From Mesorhabditis belari (Eukaryota > Nematoda > Chromadorea > Rhabditida > Rhabditidae): 64,000 bases of DNA. The stretch lies in assembly GCA_958450365.1 (NCBI GenBank), contig CAUEEP010000749.1, forward strand, positions 248,001-312,000, given 5' to 3'. The notes beneath the pieces were generated by a model. It ran no database searches. It was not told the DNA's origin and saw only the letters and a program-made list of their open reading frames with translations. The position numbers were made by a program, and so were the translations under genes. Below, in pieces: positions 34,366 to 46,487 of this stretch (position 1 is its first letter; each line of letters starts with the position of its first letter).

Positions 34366-34887
34366 TATATTAAGTGATCTTCGAAAATCCAAAGGTTAGA
34401 GATCAAAAGAAAGGCGGAAAAGCAACTGCTCATTTGGGGGAAATGAAGAGAGCCCAAAAAACAGTTGAGCTAGACAACTGACCCATAACTTACCCAATTC
34501 AGCGATTTGTTGAAAAACTTGTCAAACGCCCATTCGTACCAAGCCCTATTGTTTATCGAAGTAAAAAGTAGAAAGATATTTTATCTTGTTAGAAATTAAC
34601 TTATTTACGTTTTTCTCCACGCCCCAGTAAGGACCTTTGGAGTTCCGTTAAGTAATTGAAAGAGTTCCAAGATTCGGGATGAGTGAGAAAAAATGTTAGA
34701 ATCTTTTGCCATTATTGAGGATCTAGAAACAACAGTTTATTAAGTAATTAACACTAAGATAAGTTTAAAAGTTGCTCGCTTTGGCTTGATGAAAATGGGA
34801 AAACTTCTGTATCAAGTTCGCCTTTTCCCTAGGAGTTAAAGGGATTGTATAAAACTATAACTTAAGGTGTCTCTTGTCTCTTTGCCA
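34366..34887. other. Inner boundary of the left arm and intergenic DNA
   Basis: Similarity to the right arm continues, more diverged, to about 34525 and then stops. Nothing recognisable lies between there and the small secreted peptide gene. Confidence 0.5.
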
Positions 34888-35669
34888 ATGCTACTATTTT
34901 TGCTTGTCTTTATTCTGTTGTCGGACAGCGGTCTTCTGGAAGCCGATGCTCACGATCAGGTCACGCGTGCCCGACGAACGGTGAGTACCATTTCTAACAT
35001 GTTGACGACGACGTGAGCCACCGGTGGCTCACGACAAGGTGTCCACTTGGGACCACGCACATCTGCGCGAATTAAGGGTGGGAATGCGTTCACCGTTGGA
35101 TTTTGATGGCAGAGGTGTTATTCGACGTGGAATTTTATGCTGATTCCAAATCTAAAAAGATTTTTGAAATCCGTGTGGCAGAAATTTTTAAAATTAAAAT
35201 AAAAAATAGTGACAAAATCGACTTTTTTTATTAAAAGGCCAAAAGTGCCGTTCTTCGGAAGGTCAGATCTCGGCGATAACGGCAAATAACCAAAATTTGA
35301 GCAGAATCCTAATGCAGCAGGGTTGTATCTTCATTTTAAAACCAAAAAAAGATGAAAATTGGTCAATTCCGAAAAAACTAGTAGCATTTGGAATGGAAAA
35401 TACACGTTTTGCGACTTTCTGCGCACTAAAACGTGGACAACCTACCGAATGTAGAGCTTAATCTGCAATAAATTCACCATAACCCGAAACAGAAGTAATT
35501 AACCATATAAAAAAATCTTGGTACCATTGTCTCTTTTTTGCTTTTAATATCGTTTTCTTTCTTTCTCTTTAAGATTGTTTTACTTTTTTTTTACCTCTCT
35601 CTTTAGATACCGAGAAAATCCAAGCGAAAACTGGCGGCTCAAAAGAGAGCAAAGGGAAAGCTGAAGTAA
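34888..35669 (+). CDS. Small secreted basic peptide, or astacin signal exon
   Basis: Exon 34888-34980 encodes MLLFLLVFILLSDSGLLEAD then AHDQVTRARRT, a clear signal peptide followed by an RARR processing-type site, with a good donor GTGAGT. Spliced to 35607-35669 it gives PRKSKRKLAAQKRAKGKLK and a stop, a 51-residue precursor with a strongly basic mature part. The same donor is also in phase with the first recognised astacin exon at 38768, so this exon might instead supply the missing astacin signal peptide across a 3.8-kb intron. Both may occur. The intron holds a dispersed repeat. Confidence 0.45.
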
Positions 35670-36725
35670 CCAGAAAAAGATCGCAAAAATAAGGAAAAGA
35701 TGCTCCGAGTGTGGAACGAAAAAAGTTCAAGAGAACGGTTCAAAATTACGCTCTCCAGAAGAAGATCACTCCTCTCTTACTTGCAAACAGAATATACCAT
35801 TTTTATAAGTACTCAAATAAGAAGAATAGGATCTCATAGAAAGCAAAAACCAAATTTTCAAGGGATCCACATAGAGAATAAGAACGGACAACTGGACTTT
35901 TTTTGCTTCCGAGTATCGCATCAAAGAAAAGTTTCACGAACGAGATCGACTATGAAATTGTTGGAGGAATTGTAAAGGTCACACTTTAAGCAGTCAGCTT
36001 CAGATTGTCTCGAGTATCAGCCCTGAAAAACAGAGAACCGTATTGATGTGCGATAAAGGTATGGACACAACTAAAGTTACTCTAATGCTCCCCGAGAAAG
36101 CAGTGAAACCGAAGTCGTGCTATAATCATTTAATCTAAGCAGTTTAGCATGGATATGGCAACAATGAGAATCTTTAAAAAGTGAAGTGCCTCGTGAATGA
36201 TTTATTTCCCTTATCCGCGGAAACTTTTCTCAGTGATGATTTGAACTTCCTAGTTTCGGCATACGGTTCATCGAATGTCGCATCTTTTTCATGCGTGTGG
36301 TGTGACTTTCGTGCAATCAAAACTCTACATTCGGTAGGTTGTCCAAGTTTTAGTGCGCAGAAAGTCGCAAAACGTGTATTTTCCATTCCAAATGCTACTA
36401 GTTTTTTCGGAATTGACCAATTTTCATGTTTTTGGTTTTAAAATGAAGATACAACCCTGATGCATTAGGATTCTGCTCAAATTTTGGTTATTTGCCGTTA
36501 TCGCCGAGATCTGGCCTTCCGAAGAACGGCACTTTTGACCTTTCAATGAAAAAGTAGATTTTTTCACTATTTTTCGATTTTAAAAATTTCTGTCACACGG
36601 ATTTCAAAAAACTTTTTAGATTTGGAATCAGCATAAAATTCCACGTTGAATAGCACCTCTGCCATCAAAATCCAAGTGTGAACGCATTTTCGTGCGGATG
36701 TGCGACGTGGGCCACCGATGGCTCA
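35020..36725. repeat. Dispersed repeat pair in opposite orientation
   Basis: 35020-35462 and 36330-36725 are reverse complements over about 400 bp with moderate divergence. Shared pieces include TGCCGTTCTTCGGAAGG, GGCAAATAACCAAAATTTGA and TTGCGACTTTCTGCGCAC. The first copy lies in the intron of the small peptide gene. No coding capacity. Confidence 0.85.
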
Positions 36726-36934
36726 TACTCGCTTCTTGAATACGGCCAGACCAATACATTTTTTTTTCCAAAATCAAAATCAAATTCCAAAATTTGAGAA
36801 TATATTAATTTTTATGATGTTGAATCATAAAAATTATATTAGTAAAACCTCTTTTTAGCAAATCGAAAAACGCGCGCGGCCGGCTAGTCATCCACGGCAG
36901 TGTGCACATCGAGTACAAAAACGTCTTTCGGTAA

Positions 36935-37360
36935 ATGAAAAAATCTGATTGCTAAAAGTTTTTACATGCCTTCTAGCCATGCAAAATCCCAAAACTTCAT
37001 CAAAATCGGTCTTGTGCAAATAGAGGTATTTCGCTAAAAAGAAGTGAAAAAGAAAAGAAGTGGTAATGTCAATTTGAATACTTTTTTAAACCTAATTTGC
37101 ATAAAATTTTTGTGTCTAACACAAGTTTTCCAGCGATTAATCTGATGTTTTTGGTGAGTTCACCTTTTTGAACAAGCTCTTAAAATGCGAATTCGCGCTT
37201 GAAATGCAAAATCTGGTTTTAAAAAAGTATGCAAATTTACATTACCAAGCCACTCCTTTTTAGCGAAATAACTTTTTTTTGCACAGGATAGTATTTGATG
37301 AAATTTTGGATTTTGTATGTCTGGAATGCATGTAAAAACTTGTAGCAATCAGATTTTTGA
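36935..37360. repeat. Imperfect inverted repeat 1 of the spacer
   Basis: 36935-37095 (AATCTGATTGCTAAAAGTTT ... TTTCGCTAAAAAGAAGTG) pairs with 37205-37360 (CACTCCTTTTTAGCGAAATA ... AACTTGTAGCAATCAGATT). Arms are about 160 bp and the central loop about 110 bp. Foldback-type non-coding DNA. Confidence 0.75.
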
Positions 37361-37774
37361 TTTAGCGAAAAGACTTTTCTCCCTTATATCGTTATGGTGT
37401 GCCAAATCGCGTTTTTTCATACGAGCCACACAAAAAGAACGTGCTTCAACAGAGAATCAGCAAAATGCATGTGACAAAAAAATTGAAAATTTTTCTATTT
37501 AAAAGCTAAATTTTGAATCAGCATTCTCGAAACCCCCAATATGCTAATTTTCAGTCCCAAATCTAGTCTAGATCATTGTCGTCCGAAACGGTAGCCAAGC
37601 GAAAAATCGCTCACGTTGCCAAGGTGTTAAGTCAGGATATAATATGTACAAGAGTGCCCACAAAATGTGGTGTGACTTTTTGACCCAAACGAGTAAAATT
37701 TTTTTTGCTGCCATTTTATTATCAATGTATTAGGGGGAACTTTATCACTACAGTTAGGTAAGTCTAACTAGGGA

Positions 37775-38140
37775 AAGGCACGAAATTCCTGTGAGCTTTC
37801 GTTTCCGAACCACATCTTACCAAATCGAGTACGGAGATTCATAATCTAAAATCAAAATATGCCAAATAAGCTTGCCAACGCGTAAAAATGAAATTGAAAT
37901 TTCGAAAATAAGCTTTAAAGGGCGCTTTTCAATCACAGAGATATGGGGATCGCTGGTCTAGTGGATATTGGAATGGCCTCTTCAATTCTTTAAAGCCTTT
38001 TAAAGCTTTTAAAATTTCAATTAAATTTTTACGCGTTTGCAAGGATATTTGGCATATTTTGATTTTAGATTATGAATCTCCATACTCGATTTAGTAAGAT
38101 GTGGTTCGGAAACGAAAGCTCATGGGAATTTCGTGCCTTA
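37775..38140. repeat. Imperfect inverted repeat 2 of the spacer
   Basis: 37775-37920 (GGCACGAAATTCCTGTGAGC ... ACGCGTAAAAATG) pairs with 37995-38140 (TTTTTACGCGTTTGCAAGG ... GCTCATGGGAATTTCGTGCC), leaving a loop of about 75 bp. A tRNA-like A box (GATCGCTGGTCTAGTGG) lies in the loop, with no B box. Confidence 0.8.
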
Positions 38141-38164
38141 GTAAGTTTGCTTTCACTCTTTAAC

Positions 38165-38745
38165 CTGACGAGGGAACGTCAGCAGACTTAGCTGGTCAAA
38201 TGAAATAAGACTTCGACCATTTGTCACTGAACTTTTAAGTTGAATCCGAATATGTTTTTAGTTTTTGCAACGGAGCACGGAATCGCGCGATATCTGGCAT
38301 ACAAGTTTTTGAGCTCTCTTTTAAAAGCGCGCTTTACTAAAACCATAAGAGTACAGGCACTAAAAACTAGAGTGCAGACAGAAGATCTTGTTTCAATAGA
38401 CTTGTTCAATTTGTGAAAGACAAAATAACACCAAAAAATTTGAACATGGAATGCCTCTTTACGACGTGGATATCCAGCAATTCGCCATAAAAATAAACTA
38501 CGAGGAGACTCATATTTCTAACTTTGTTGTGTCTTTGCGCTGGGTTCAAAATTTGAAGAAAAAACCGGGCATAACTTCGAGGTGTAATGTATCCAAAAAT
38601 TTGTATTCTAGATATCTCGCGATTCCATGCTCCGTTGCAAACACTAAAAACATATTCGGATTAAGCTTAAAATTTTGAATCGAATGGTCTAGGCCGCATT
38701 TCATTTGGCCACCTGGATCTGTTGACTTTCCCTCGTGAGTATTGC
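38165..38745. repeat. Imperfect inverted repeat 3 of the spacer
   Basis: 38165-38300 (GACGAGGGAACGTCAGCAGA ... GGAGCACGGAATCGCGCGAT) pairs with 38590-38745 (ATCTCGCGATTCCATGCTCC ... CTGTTGACTTTCCCTCGTG). It ends about 20 bp before the first recognised astacin exon, which hides any true upstream exon. Related ends (GCGCGCTATCTGGCACAC) occur near 40040. Confidence 0.75.
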
Positions 38746-38767
38746 TTTAAAAAAGACCAAATTTTAG

Positions 38768-41423
38768 CCGGATCTGAGACAACAAAGTGAAACGAGAGAA
38801 CTTCCATTATCAGAGGAGACCGAGGACGATTTGCCCTCCCCCGACGACCTCACTTTTATCGGCGACATGGCCTTTCAGAAAGCAAAACATGGAACATATG
38901 GAGATATTCAACGAAGCATGGTTGCCGATGAAAACAGGTTTTTTTTAAAATAAAATATTTTGTAAAAACAAATACACTTTGAGGCTTTGGCCGAACGCAC
39001 GTGTGCCATACTTTTTCCACTCATCGCTGAGAAGCGCTGAGAAAGTCGCAGTCCGAGCCGCGATGGCCGCCTTTCACGAGCAAACCTGCATTCGCTTTGT
39101 TGATTATGATCCAGAGAGACATGATAACTATGTTGCAATTATTGGAAAGAACAAAGGCTGCAATTCGATGCTTGGCATGCTTGGGGAGGGCTTGCAGATA
39201 ATCAACCTTCAACCAGGAACTTTTTGCTCCGAGAGGGGGACGGTTATCCACGAGCTCATGCACACTCTCGGCTTCGTTCACGAACACCAACGGTAAACGA
39301 GAGTTATAAACTTTTTATCTGTTTGTGGTTTCAAATATTTTGCAAATTTTTTAAGATTTTATTTTCGTTTTTGAGCCACCAGTGAGGCTTACATTTTTTG
39401 ATAGTTTTCCTGAGTTCTGAGAGTTTTCTGAGAACAAGAAAAAAGCGAAACTTTTAGATATGATCGGGACGAGTATGTTAAAGTGCTAGAGGATAATCTC
39501 ATTGATGAGGAAGGAGTAAAGAACCAATTTGAAATAGTGAAGAGAGGCGAAACGAACGCAATGGGCGTGGGCTACGACTACGGCTCGATCATGCACTATG
39601 AAAATGGCGCCGGAGGGAAACGTCGTGCAAACGGCAAAAGCAGGCCAACTTTCGAAATTCTCAAGCCTTATAGTGGAGAGATCGGGCAGAGGGATGGCTT
39701 CAGTTTTGCGGACGCACAAAAGCTGAACCTGCTCTACAAGTGCACGGATTACGTGCCTCGACCAACGGCTCGTCCCATCGCCCCCGTCGCGCCCACAGAG
39801 GGGGGTATGTTCAAATGGGCTCTTAAAAAGCTTTTAAATAATGCTACAATATCTGGATATCTTTTTTCTTTTTACAATTACGCAAAAATTCACGTAGGTA
39901 AGCTTCCGGTTAGAATATCTTTTTAAAACTTTTTGTGTAATTTTTTTAGCAAGACAATGCGATTTATGCCCAACTTTGAGGTCAGTGAAAGTTGGGCAAT
40001 TGAACCGTGTGCCATGTGGTGCGCGTTTGGAACACAAAATCGCGCGCTATCTGGCACACTGGCTCGTGCCATCGGTTCAGTTACCCAATTTTAATGAAAA
40101 TCCCTTTTCTCAGCTATTTCACCAAAGATTTTTGTTCTGTTTTTAAGAAATAGGTAGATTAAAGTCTCCGCTATTAAATACTGAAATAGAAAGAAATGTC
40201 ATGGTGGCTAACAGTTTCCAGACAAAATTGGGCATAGACCATTTTCAAAGTGCGCCTTTCTACTTGTTTTACTATAAAGCTCATCCAAAATTAGAATATA
40301 AGAAGTTCAATCTTTTCTGGACAATGGTAAAATAAAAGTTTGGTGACATGATAAGCAGTGATTCATTCGCATATGCACTCAACCTAATACATAGACAGGG
40401 TGGTCTAAAATTACCCGTGCACCAGAACTCTTTAACCGCGGCAACGATAAAAATTGCTATGTTAAACCCATAATTGTTATATTTGGTGTGAAAGCTACAT
40501 GTTGTGCTTTTTAAATATGCTATCAAAAAGTTCTTTGCAAAAATCATTTGCTTTTGACCAGAGTCGGTTTATGCTCAGCCATTTTAGCACCCTTTTTGGG
40601 CCGAGGCTATTTTGACCAAACTTTCCAATTAAGTTTTATATTTCAACTAAACAAACTTCTTTGATGATTTTTATATCCACTAACAACTGCAATCCAACTG
40701 CAATCATGTCCTTGAGATCTCTGATGGTTTTTCGCAATAGACGATTTATGGATAGTTTTTCACTCCATTATGACTTACTTACTTAGGATTACTTAACTTT
40801 GCACATTGCGAATTCTTTAATCAAATATTGAGAATTTAGGGTAGGCTAATTACCGTCATTTTATTTTTGCAATAGGGTCATTTGCGCAACTCGCCATAAC
40901 TTTCTTCTAAGTGGGCCAATCTTTATGATTTTGGTATTATTTTGTAGATCTTAACAAGTGCAACAAAATAACACGTAAATCATAAAGATTGGCTCACTTA
41001 AAAGAAAGATATGGCGAGTTACGCAAAGCCAAAGACTTTTTAAATCATAAAGATTGGCCATAAAGATAAGAAATTTATGGCAAGTTGGGTAAAAGACTCA
41101 GTTGCGCAAATGACCCTATTGCGCAAATAAAATGGCGGAAATTATCCTACCCGGAGAATTTTTGAAAAAAAAATTTAGTTAATGGAGCGATTAAGGAGAG
41201 GGGTGGAAAGAACAACAAGAGAATAGTTCTAGGTGCGGTCGGTTGTGCGAATGGCTGTTGCTGTCGATGCAATTGTGCCGGTTTCCTCTGTCACTGCAAT
41301 TGTCCTTGCTTTTGCACACGTTTCTATCCAAACGACCACTACCACTGCAACTGTATGTGCAATCAGTTGACCTACATGCCTAACAACTACGATCAAAGCA
41401 TCGTTCCCCATCTGAAGATGTGA
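38768..41423 (+). CDS. Astacin metalloprotease with a 14-cysteine CxC tail
   Basis: Exons 38768-38937, 38984-39292, 39458-39804 and 41233-41423 join in frame. The propeptide part is acidic, with GDMAFQKAKHGTYGD. The catalytic domain begins NRLWPNARVPYFFHSSLRS and has the zinc motif HELMHTLGFVHEHQR, Met-turn SIMHYE, IGQRDGFSFADAQKLNLLYK, and the four usual cysteines (TCIRF, GCNSM, FCSER, YKC). A short Pro/Ala linker (RPTARPIAPVAPTEGG) follows. After a 1.4-kb intron the last exon adds CANGCCCRCNCAGF, CHCNCPCFC and CNCMC, with 14 cysteines in about 40 residues, and a stop at 41421. That tail is not an EGF, CUB, ShK or TSP module. The signal exon may be 34888-34980. A rival short exon after 39949 (RQCDLCPTL) could give another isoform. 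Confidence 0.8.
40841..41151. repeat. Foldback MITE in the last astacin intron
   Basis: The ends GGGTAGGCTAATTACCGTCA and GGCGGAAATTATCCTACCC are inverted. Inside, TGCAATAGGGTCATTTGCGC and GCGCAAATGACCCTATTGCG pair, as do two copies of AATCATAAAGATTGGC. Removing it would shorten the 1.4-kb intron that separates the protease body from the cysteine tail. Confidence 0.85.
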
Positions 41424-42884
41424 GTCAACAATGGGTATTTGTAACTTAAGCTTAAGGACTTTCAAAAACATTCAAAAACAACCCGTAACAAAAAAATGCT
41501 CTATTTTATTATCAAATTCAATCTGAAACTACACCAATCTGCAATAAAAACATGTTGATGAGCTTTCCAAAAATTGCAATTTCAGAAACTACAACAGATG
41601 AAGTGAAGCGGAACTTGCAAAAAAACTTCTTTTGTTTTGTGCTATTTATGGAAATGTATCTTGTTTATCTTTTTTTCTCGTTAAAAGCTTTACTTTAAAT
41701 TTTGCAAATTGACACTACCTAATACGCCGATTATCGTATAAGTAAAGTTACCGTAATCCTCGTCTAACTCCACCGCAAAGGCTCCACCGTCCTCCATCGG
41801 TATTTCCATAAGCCTAAATGCTAGAAACTAGGTGAGAAACATGAACAAACTGCCTTTATTAATCCAAAAACCAAAACTTTGACTTTTTGTGGTGATGATG
41901 GGTAATCATCTGGAAATTTTTGCTTTGTAGAAATTGCTTCCGGCCGTACAAGTTTGACAAAAGGTTATTTGTAATCCAAATTCTGAAACAAAAATCTTGA
42001 ATATTTGCAAAAAAACGAGCATTGAATTCGTAAGTATTATTATATCCCTTGCGGGAGTACGAGAATTTTAAAGCGTTATGTATGTGTAGCAAAACTCAGT
42101 TCCAAGAAACCCACAATGGCTTAACCGACTCCGAGACCTAGGATGCTAGGATCCAAAAGAAGATGACGAGCCTCACCTGGTTGTTGATTGATGCAAAATA
42201 CTTTATTCTCTTTATTCTTGATAACAATAAAATAGAACATAGACAAAAGGAGAATTGAAAAAGAGGAATGGTGAAAGAGGAACTCCGAAATTGGGAATGA
42301 ATGGAATTGGAGTCCTTTGGATTGGCCTCCGCCCACTAAAAGCGAGTGGCCACTGATGGGGTGATATGATGAAACGATAAAGAAATACGGTACTTAAATG
42401 ATGCGATAGTATTCAATAATTATTGAAATTAAAAAACATAAGCGAAGGTAAAAAGAAAAATCTTTTTTCAAATTCTCCAGATTAAAAGCTGAAACAAAAA
42501 AAGTGCTGGGTATTTATCTGCAGTTTCTTCACAACCTACAAAACTTTCTTCTGCTCAACCCCACAATCAGCGAGTTTAGTGCCTTATCCCAAAACAGCAA
42601 AGATTAGTTGCATAGGTAATTTACCAACACTGTGCCTGTACACACCATCACGTAACGTATACCCTGATTATGCCTACTTGTGTGGTGCAGCGGTAACGAC
42701 CTTGCCCAATGGCTGGGTGGATAATAGCGATTGAAAAAACAGTCATCTCCCGGTTTCCACCCCAACTGTGCTACTCTAGTAAAACTGTTGTACTGTAATT
42801 GTTGCACTAACCACCACTACCATCACTACCGCGACTTCAAAAGAACATTGACAATTTAGCCTTTTGGCAAACAAAACCAGGAAG
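41424..42884. other. Intergenic DNA with a tRNA-like SINE piece
   Basis: A possible exon lies on the minus strand at 41715-41809 (MEIPMEDGGAFAVELDEDYG then NFTYTIIGVLG and a GTAGTG donor), with no known family. At 42680-42775 (+) a perfect A box TGGTGCAGCGG, followed by a degenerate B box (CCCGGTTTCCACCCC), suggests a tRNA-derived SINE. Nothing else is recognised. Confidence 0.4.
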
Positions 42885-43048
42885 TTTTTCAACAAATCGC
42901 TGAATTGGTCAAGATATGGGTCAGTTGTCTGGCTATGCCCATTAGTCAACTGTTTTTTGGGTTCTCTTCTTTTCCCCCAAATGAGCAGTTGCCTTTCCGC
43001 CCTTCTTTTGATCTCTAACCTTTGCATTTTCGGAGATCACTTAATATA

Positions 43049-44612
43049 CAGTAGTGGACAAAAGTTTAACAACTTTTTTCTTTTGTCGATAACTTTTCAA
43101 CCAAGCTACATAACAGTTAAAAAAAATTTGACTACGTGATGTAAAATTAGTGAAATTTCTATAAAATAAAAGGTAAAAGTACCCTGCTTTCAGTCAAAGA
43201 TTTTTTTAGAGCTTTGATTGCTTTTTACGACGACATAAGTTTAACAACTTTTAGAAATTAATAAAAAATTAGCCAGTTTTAAAAAATCACCTTAAAGATT
43301 TAGGAAAAACAATTCTCAAAGCGATCAATATTTAGCAGGAAATCCTTCGACTCAATGACGGCCTGACATTGACGACTCATTGAGGCCAAAAGTGTATCGA
43401 CGGTCGGTACAGGAATCTCCATCCACTTTTTAACCAAGAGATCAAATTTCTTGTGCATTGCTCGTTTCTATTCCGCTACACACCTTCTTGACGGTTTCCC
43501 ACAAGTGCTTTTCCAAACAGTTGATGTTTTGCGTTTCCAAACAGTTGATGTTTTTGTTTTTGTGCAATGCCCGTTTTTCTTCCATTACACACCTTAGGTG
43601 AAGTCTCTGGCTCAGCCTTTCCAAACAGTTGATGTTTTGCGCTTTCCAAACAGTTGATGTTTTTGTTTTTGTGCAATGCCCGTTTTTCTTCCATTACACA
43701 CCTTAGGTGAAGTCTCTGGCTCAGCCTTTCCAAACAGTTGATGTTTTGCGCTTTCCAAACAGTTGATGTTTTTGTTTTTGTGCAATGCCCGTTTTTCTTC
43801 CATTACACACCTTCTCGACGGTTTCCCACACGTGTTCAATGAAATAAATGAAACTCGCTCTGGCCGGTGAATAGACGGCTTTCCCATTGTTGCTTAGTCC
43901 AGCCAATATGCTCTCGCGCAAACTTGACCCGAGCTTCGCGGTTCTTTGGGAAATCAAGGGCTTGTGCGCCGGGCGTCGTCCAAATAGGCCATGAAGCTTC
44001 AAACGACATTGTACTTTCCGTTTACTGATTTTTCCTTTACCACTAGGCGGCAAATCATTGTGAATATCGACAGCAATGGAGCAGGAGCGCTTCTTCGACA
44101 GTTCCACATTCGCTTATCACCTCGTTGCGTAATCTTTTTGGGTCGACCTTTTCGAGTTTTTGCCATGACAACTCCGGTTTGATCGTAGTGACTCAAGATT
44201 CGAGAAATTGTTCCTTTGTTGACACGAATCGAAGCCGAAATCTCTTCGATCTTCTTTCCCTCCTTTCGCCATTTCACAATCGATTCCCGATGTGCCACGG
44301 ACACTTGTTTCGCTTTGCTCTGGCTTAAAATGCTCGGATTAATTGATTATTGAGTAGAAAACAATCAAGAGAAAAGAAAACATGCTAAAGTGCTAAAGTT
44401 GCGTAGAACGCTTCAAGATCACAAAGTTGTTAAACTGGTGTCGTCGTTAAAATCGATAAAAACTCGAGAAATCTTGAGCTGAAAGCCGGTTACTTTTATT
44501 TGATAAAAATTCCACTAATTTTACATCTCCGAGCCAAATTTTGCATTGATATGTAGCTTGGTTGAAAAGTTATCGACAAAAGAAAAAGTTCTTAGACTTT
44601 TGTCTGCTGCTG
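43049..44612 (-). mobile_element. Decayed Tc1-family transposon (right arm)
   Basis: Mirror of 32886-34365, with the same TA-flanked long inverted ends (CAGTAGTGGACAAAAGTTTA here) and the same frameshifts. It was therefore already dead before the arms were copied. It carries three rather than two of the 109-bp internal tandem units (CATCAACTGTTTGGAAAGCG motif). Confidence 0.9.
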
Positions 44613-44664
44613 TATTCTGCTTTTTCCAAAAGAATCAATAAAACCAGTTTATTCACAGTGAAAC

Positions 44665-44859
44665 ATGAAAATGGGATTTCTCTTTTTTCTCTTTTTCTCT
44701 TCTGGAAAAGCACCTGAATATCAAAAAGACATAAATAACAGAAGATTCAAAGACTCAAGCAAATCAACTCATTTCCACTCGTGTTTTCATCGTGCCACTC
44801 AGAGATTAGGGCTTTTGTGGGGAAAAGTATCGAAGATTTATTCTTCTGGTGCGTTCTAA
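44665..44859 (+). CDS. Small secreted-type frame, 64 codons (right arm)
   Basis: Mirror of 32639-32833, beginning MKMGFLFFLFFSSGKA. Differences include STHFHSCFHRATQ for STPFHSCFHRPTQ and SSGAF for SFGAF, without loss of the frame. Function unknown; it may be non-coding. Confidence 0.25.
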   Translation: MKMGFLFFLFFSSGKAPEYQKDINNRRFKDSSKSTHFHSCFHRATQRLGLLWGKVSKIYSSGAF

Positions 44860-45041
44860 TCACTGTACAAAGTACAAAGATTTTATCACTAAAATCATTG
44901 TGAATTCCATTAAAACTCCATTAAAGTTATGAACATGAGTTTGTTATTGTAAATTATGACAAATAAGTTTAAAGTTGCTGGCAAATCACGGATGACGTAC
45001 TCCTCACCATCAACAGCATTCTGAAAAGCTTTCTTGCATTC

Positions 45042-45894
45042 TTATCGTCTTTTCGTGTTTAATTGAAGGCTAATTTTGGCTAAAAGTGCAAACATTAAAG
45101 TAAACTTTTATAATAAAACCATTTGATTGAATTGATTTTTGTCATTCGACTTTTTATAATAAAATCACTTATACCACCAGGCTCTCCCTTCGGGCCATGT
45201 AGTCCTTCCAGGCCAGGCCTACCCGCATTTCCCAGGTCTCCTAAAATCTTTGAAAGGTCTTTTTCTCATTATATAACATCTTTTTTAAATTGAATGTCAC
45301 TAGAATAAAGGAAATTCCAGGTGTTTTGAGTTTGCTTACCAAATTTCGGTTTAACAGTCAGCTAAAAGAGAAAATAAACTATGAATAGTTCGTAAACTGT
45401 GTTATACATTTCGGCACTGATTTGTGTCACCCACCACGATCTCCGCCTTCTCCCTTAGATCGAGGTCGAGAGGATAGCAACTCGGCCTGAAGTGATGCGA
45501 TTTCCTAAAGGAAGACTTCTCGGATAACTAGAAAGTTTGATATTCTTTTTGAGAGAAAACCTCGTAAAAACCTGTGCTTACCCTTCGGAGAGTCAAAACG
45601 TCCAATGAGAGTTGAAGAAACTTTTGCTCAAATGTCTCTTGGCCTTCACTATCATCGGTGGTCTAATGAGGAAAAGTTTTAATGCAAATAGCGTATAGGC
45701 AAAAACACACCTCAGATTGGCGATCTTCTAGTTTCCCCGGAGAATCCTTGCTCTAAAAATTTAAGCTAAAAACTTGGATCATAAAATGCTGGAGCTAAAC
45801 ATATCGAGTGAAATGCACTTACTTCTTCCCGCTTTTCACGATTGACAGATAGAATCCCGATAAACAAGAAGAAAAAGATAACCAATTTCACCAT
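45042..45894 (-). CDS. Second short collagen-like secreted protein (right arm)
   Basis: Mirror of 31604-32456 and the same length (853 bp start to stop). Signal peptide MVKLVIFFFLFIGILSVNRE (Asn for Thr), then the same KFLQLSL, EIASLQAELL and GRPGLEGLHGPKGE blocks. I saw no frame change relative to the left copy. Unlike its neighbour at 46488-47258, it should still be translatable. Confidence 0.62.
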
Positions 45895-46487
45895 CTCAAG
45901 TTTTAAGTGAACGTTTTAAAAGCCATTTATCAAAGCGTCAAACATTTGAATGTCATCATCTGACGCTTATATTATACATAATAAAAAGGTGACTTTTATT
46001 TACCTGAAAAGTGCAAATAATATAACTAAAGTGACAACTATGAGATGAGATTCTTTAGAGAAAAGATGAAACAAATTAAAAGTGATAAAATCAAAGTTCT
46101 CACAAGACCCCAAGTGATTGGTTTGGGAAAGTGAGCAGTGCAAAGATTTTGTAAGCTTAACAAATAAAAAAGGCTTGAGCAAAATGTAGCCTGATTTAGA
46201 GAAATTGTTACAAAAAACAGCCGATGGACTGGTACATGTGACCAAAGTTTTCACGATGAGAAACTTGAAGTCATTCATTTATAGTACAGCCAGTAGAAAG
46301 GAGAAGCCTCATCATGGAGATACGGTCGTGCTGACGAGTGTCCGCCTTCTAACTTGGTTACAGTCTATAATGATTCTTGAAACTTTTTATACAAACATAA
46401 AACACACGATTTATCCCATAATACAGTGAATGCTCGATAGTAAAAAGTATCGGGGGAAAAAGCGCTTTAGAAACTCGACCTTTCTCA

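Larger units (their letters stand above)
24692..34525. repeat. Left arm of a giant inverted duplication
   Basis: From AGTAGCTTTTGCAAGCAAAT at 24692 rightwards the sequence is the reverse complement of the region ending near 52799. Only scattered substitutions and small indels separate the arms over about 9.8 kb, fading at about 34525 (GCGATTTGTTGAAAAACTT). It contains an MMP gene, two collagen-like genes, a small frame and a Tc1 element. Differences from the right arm include a 17-bp repeat copy near 29520, an indel near 25930, a 109-bp tandem unit inside the Tc1 element, and two single G indels in the collagen-like gene. Confidence 0.95.

Noticed and set aside
37940..37990. tRNA-like A box GGTCTAGTGG in the loop of a foldback
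   Set aside because: There is no B box or cloverleaf within the expected distance.
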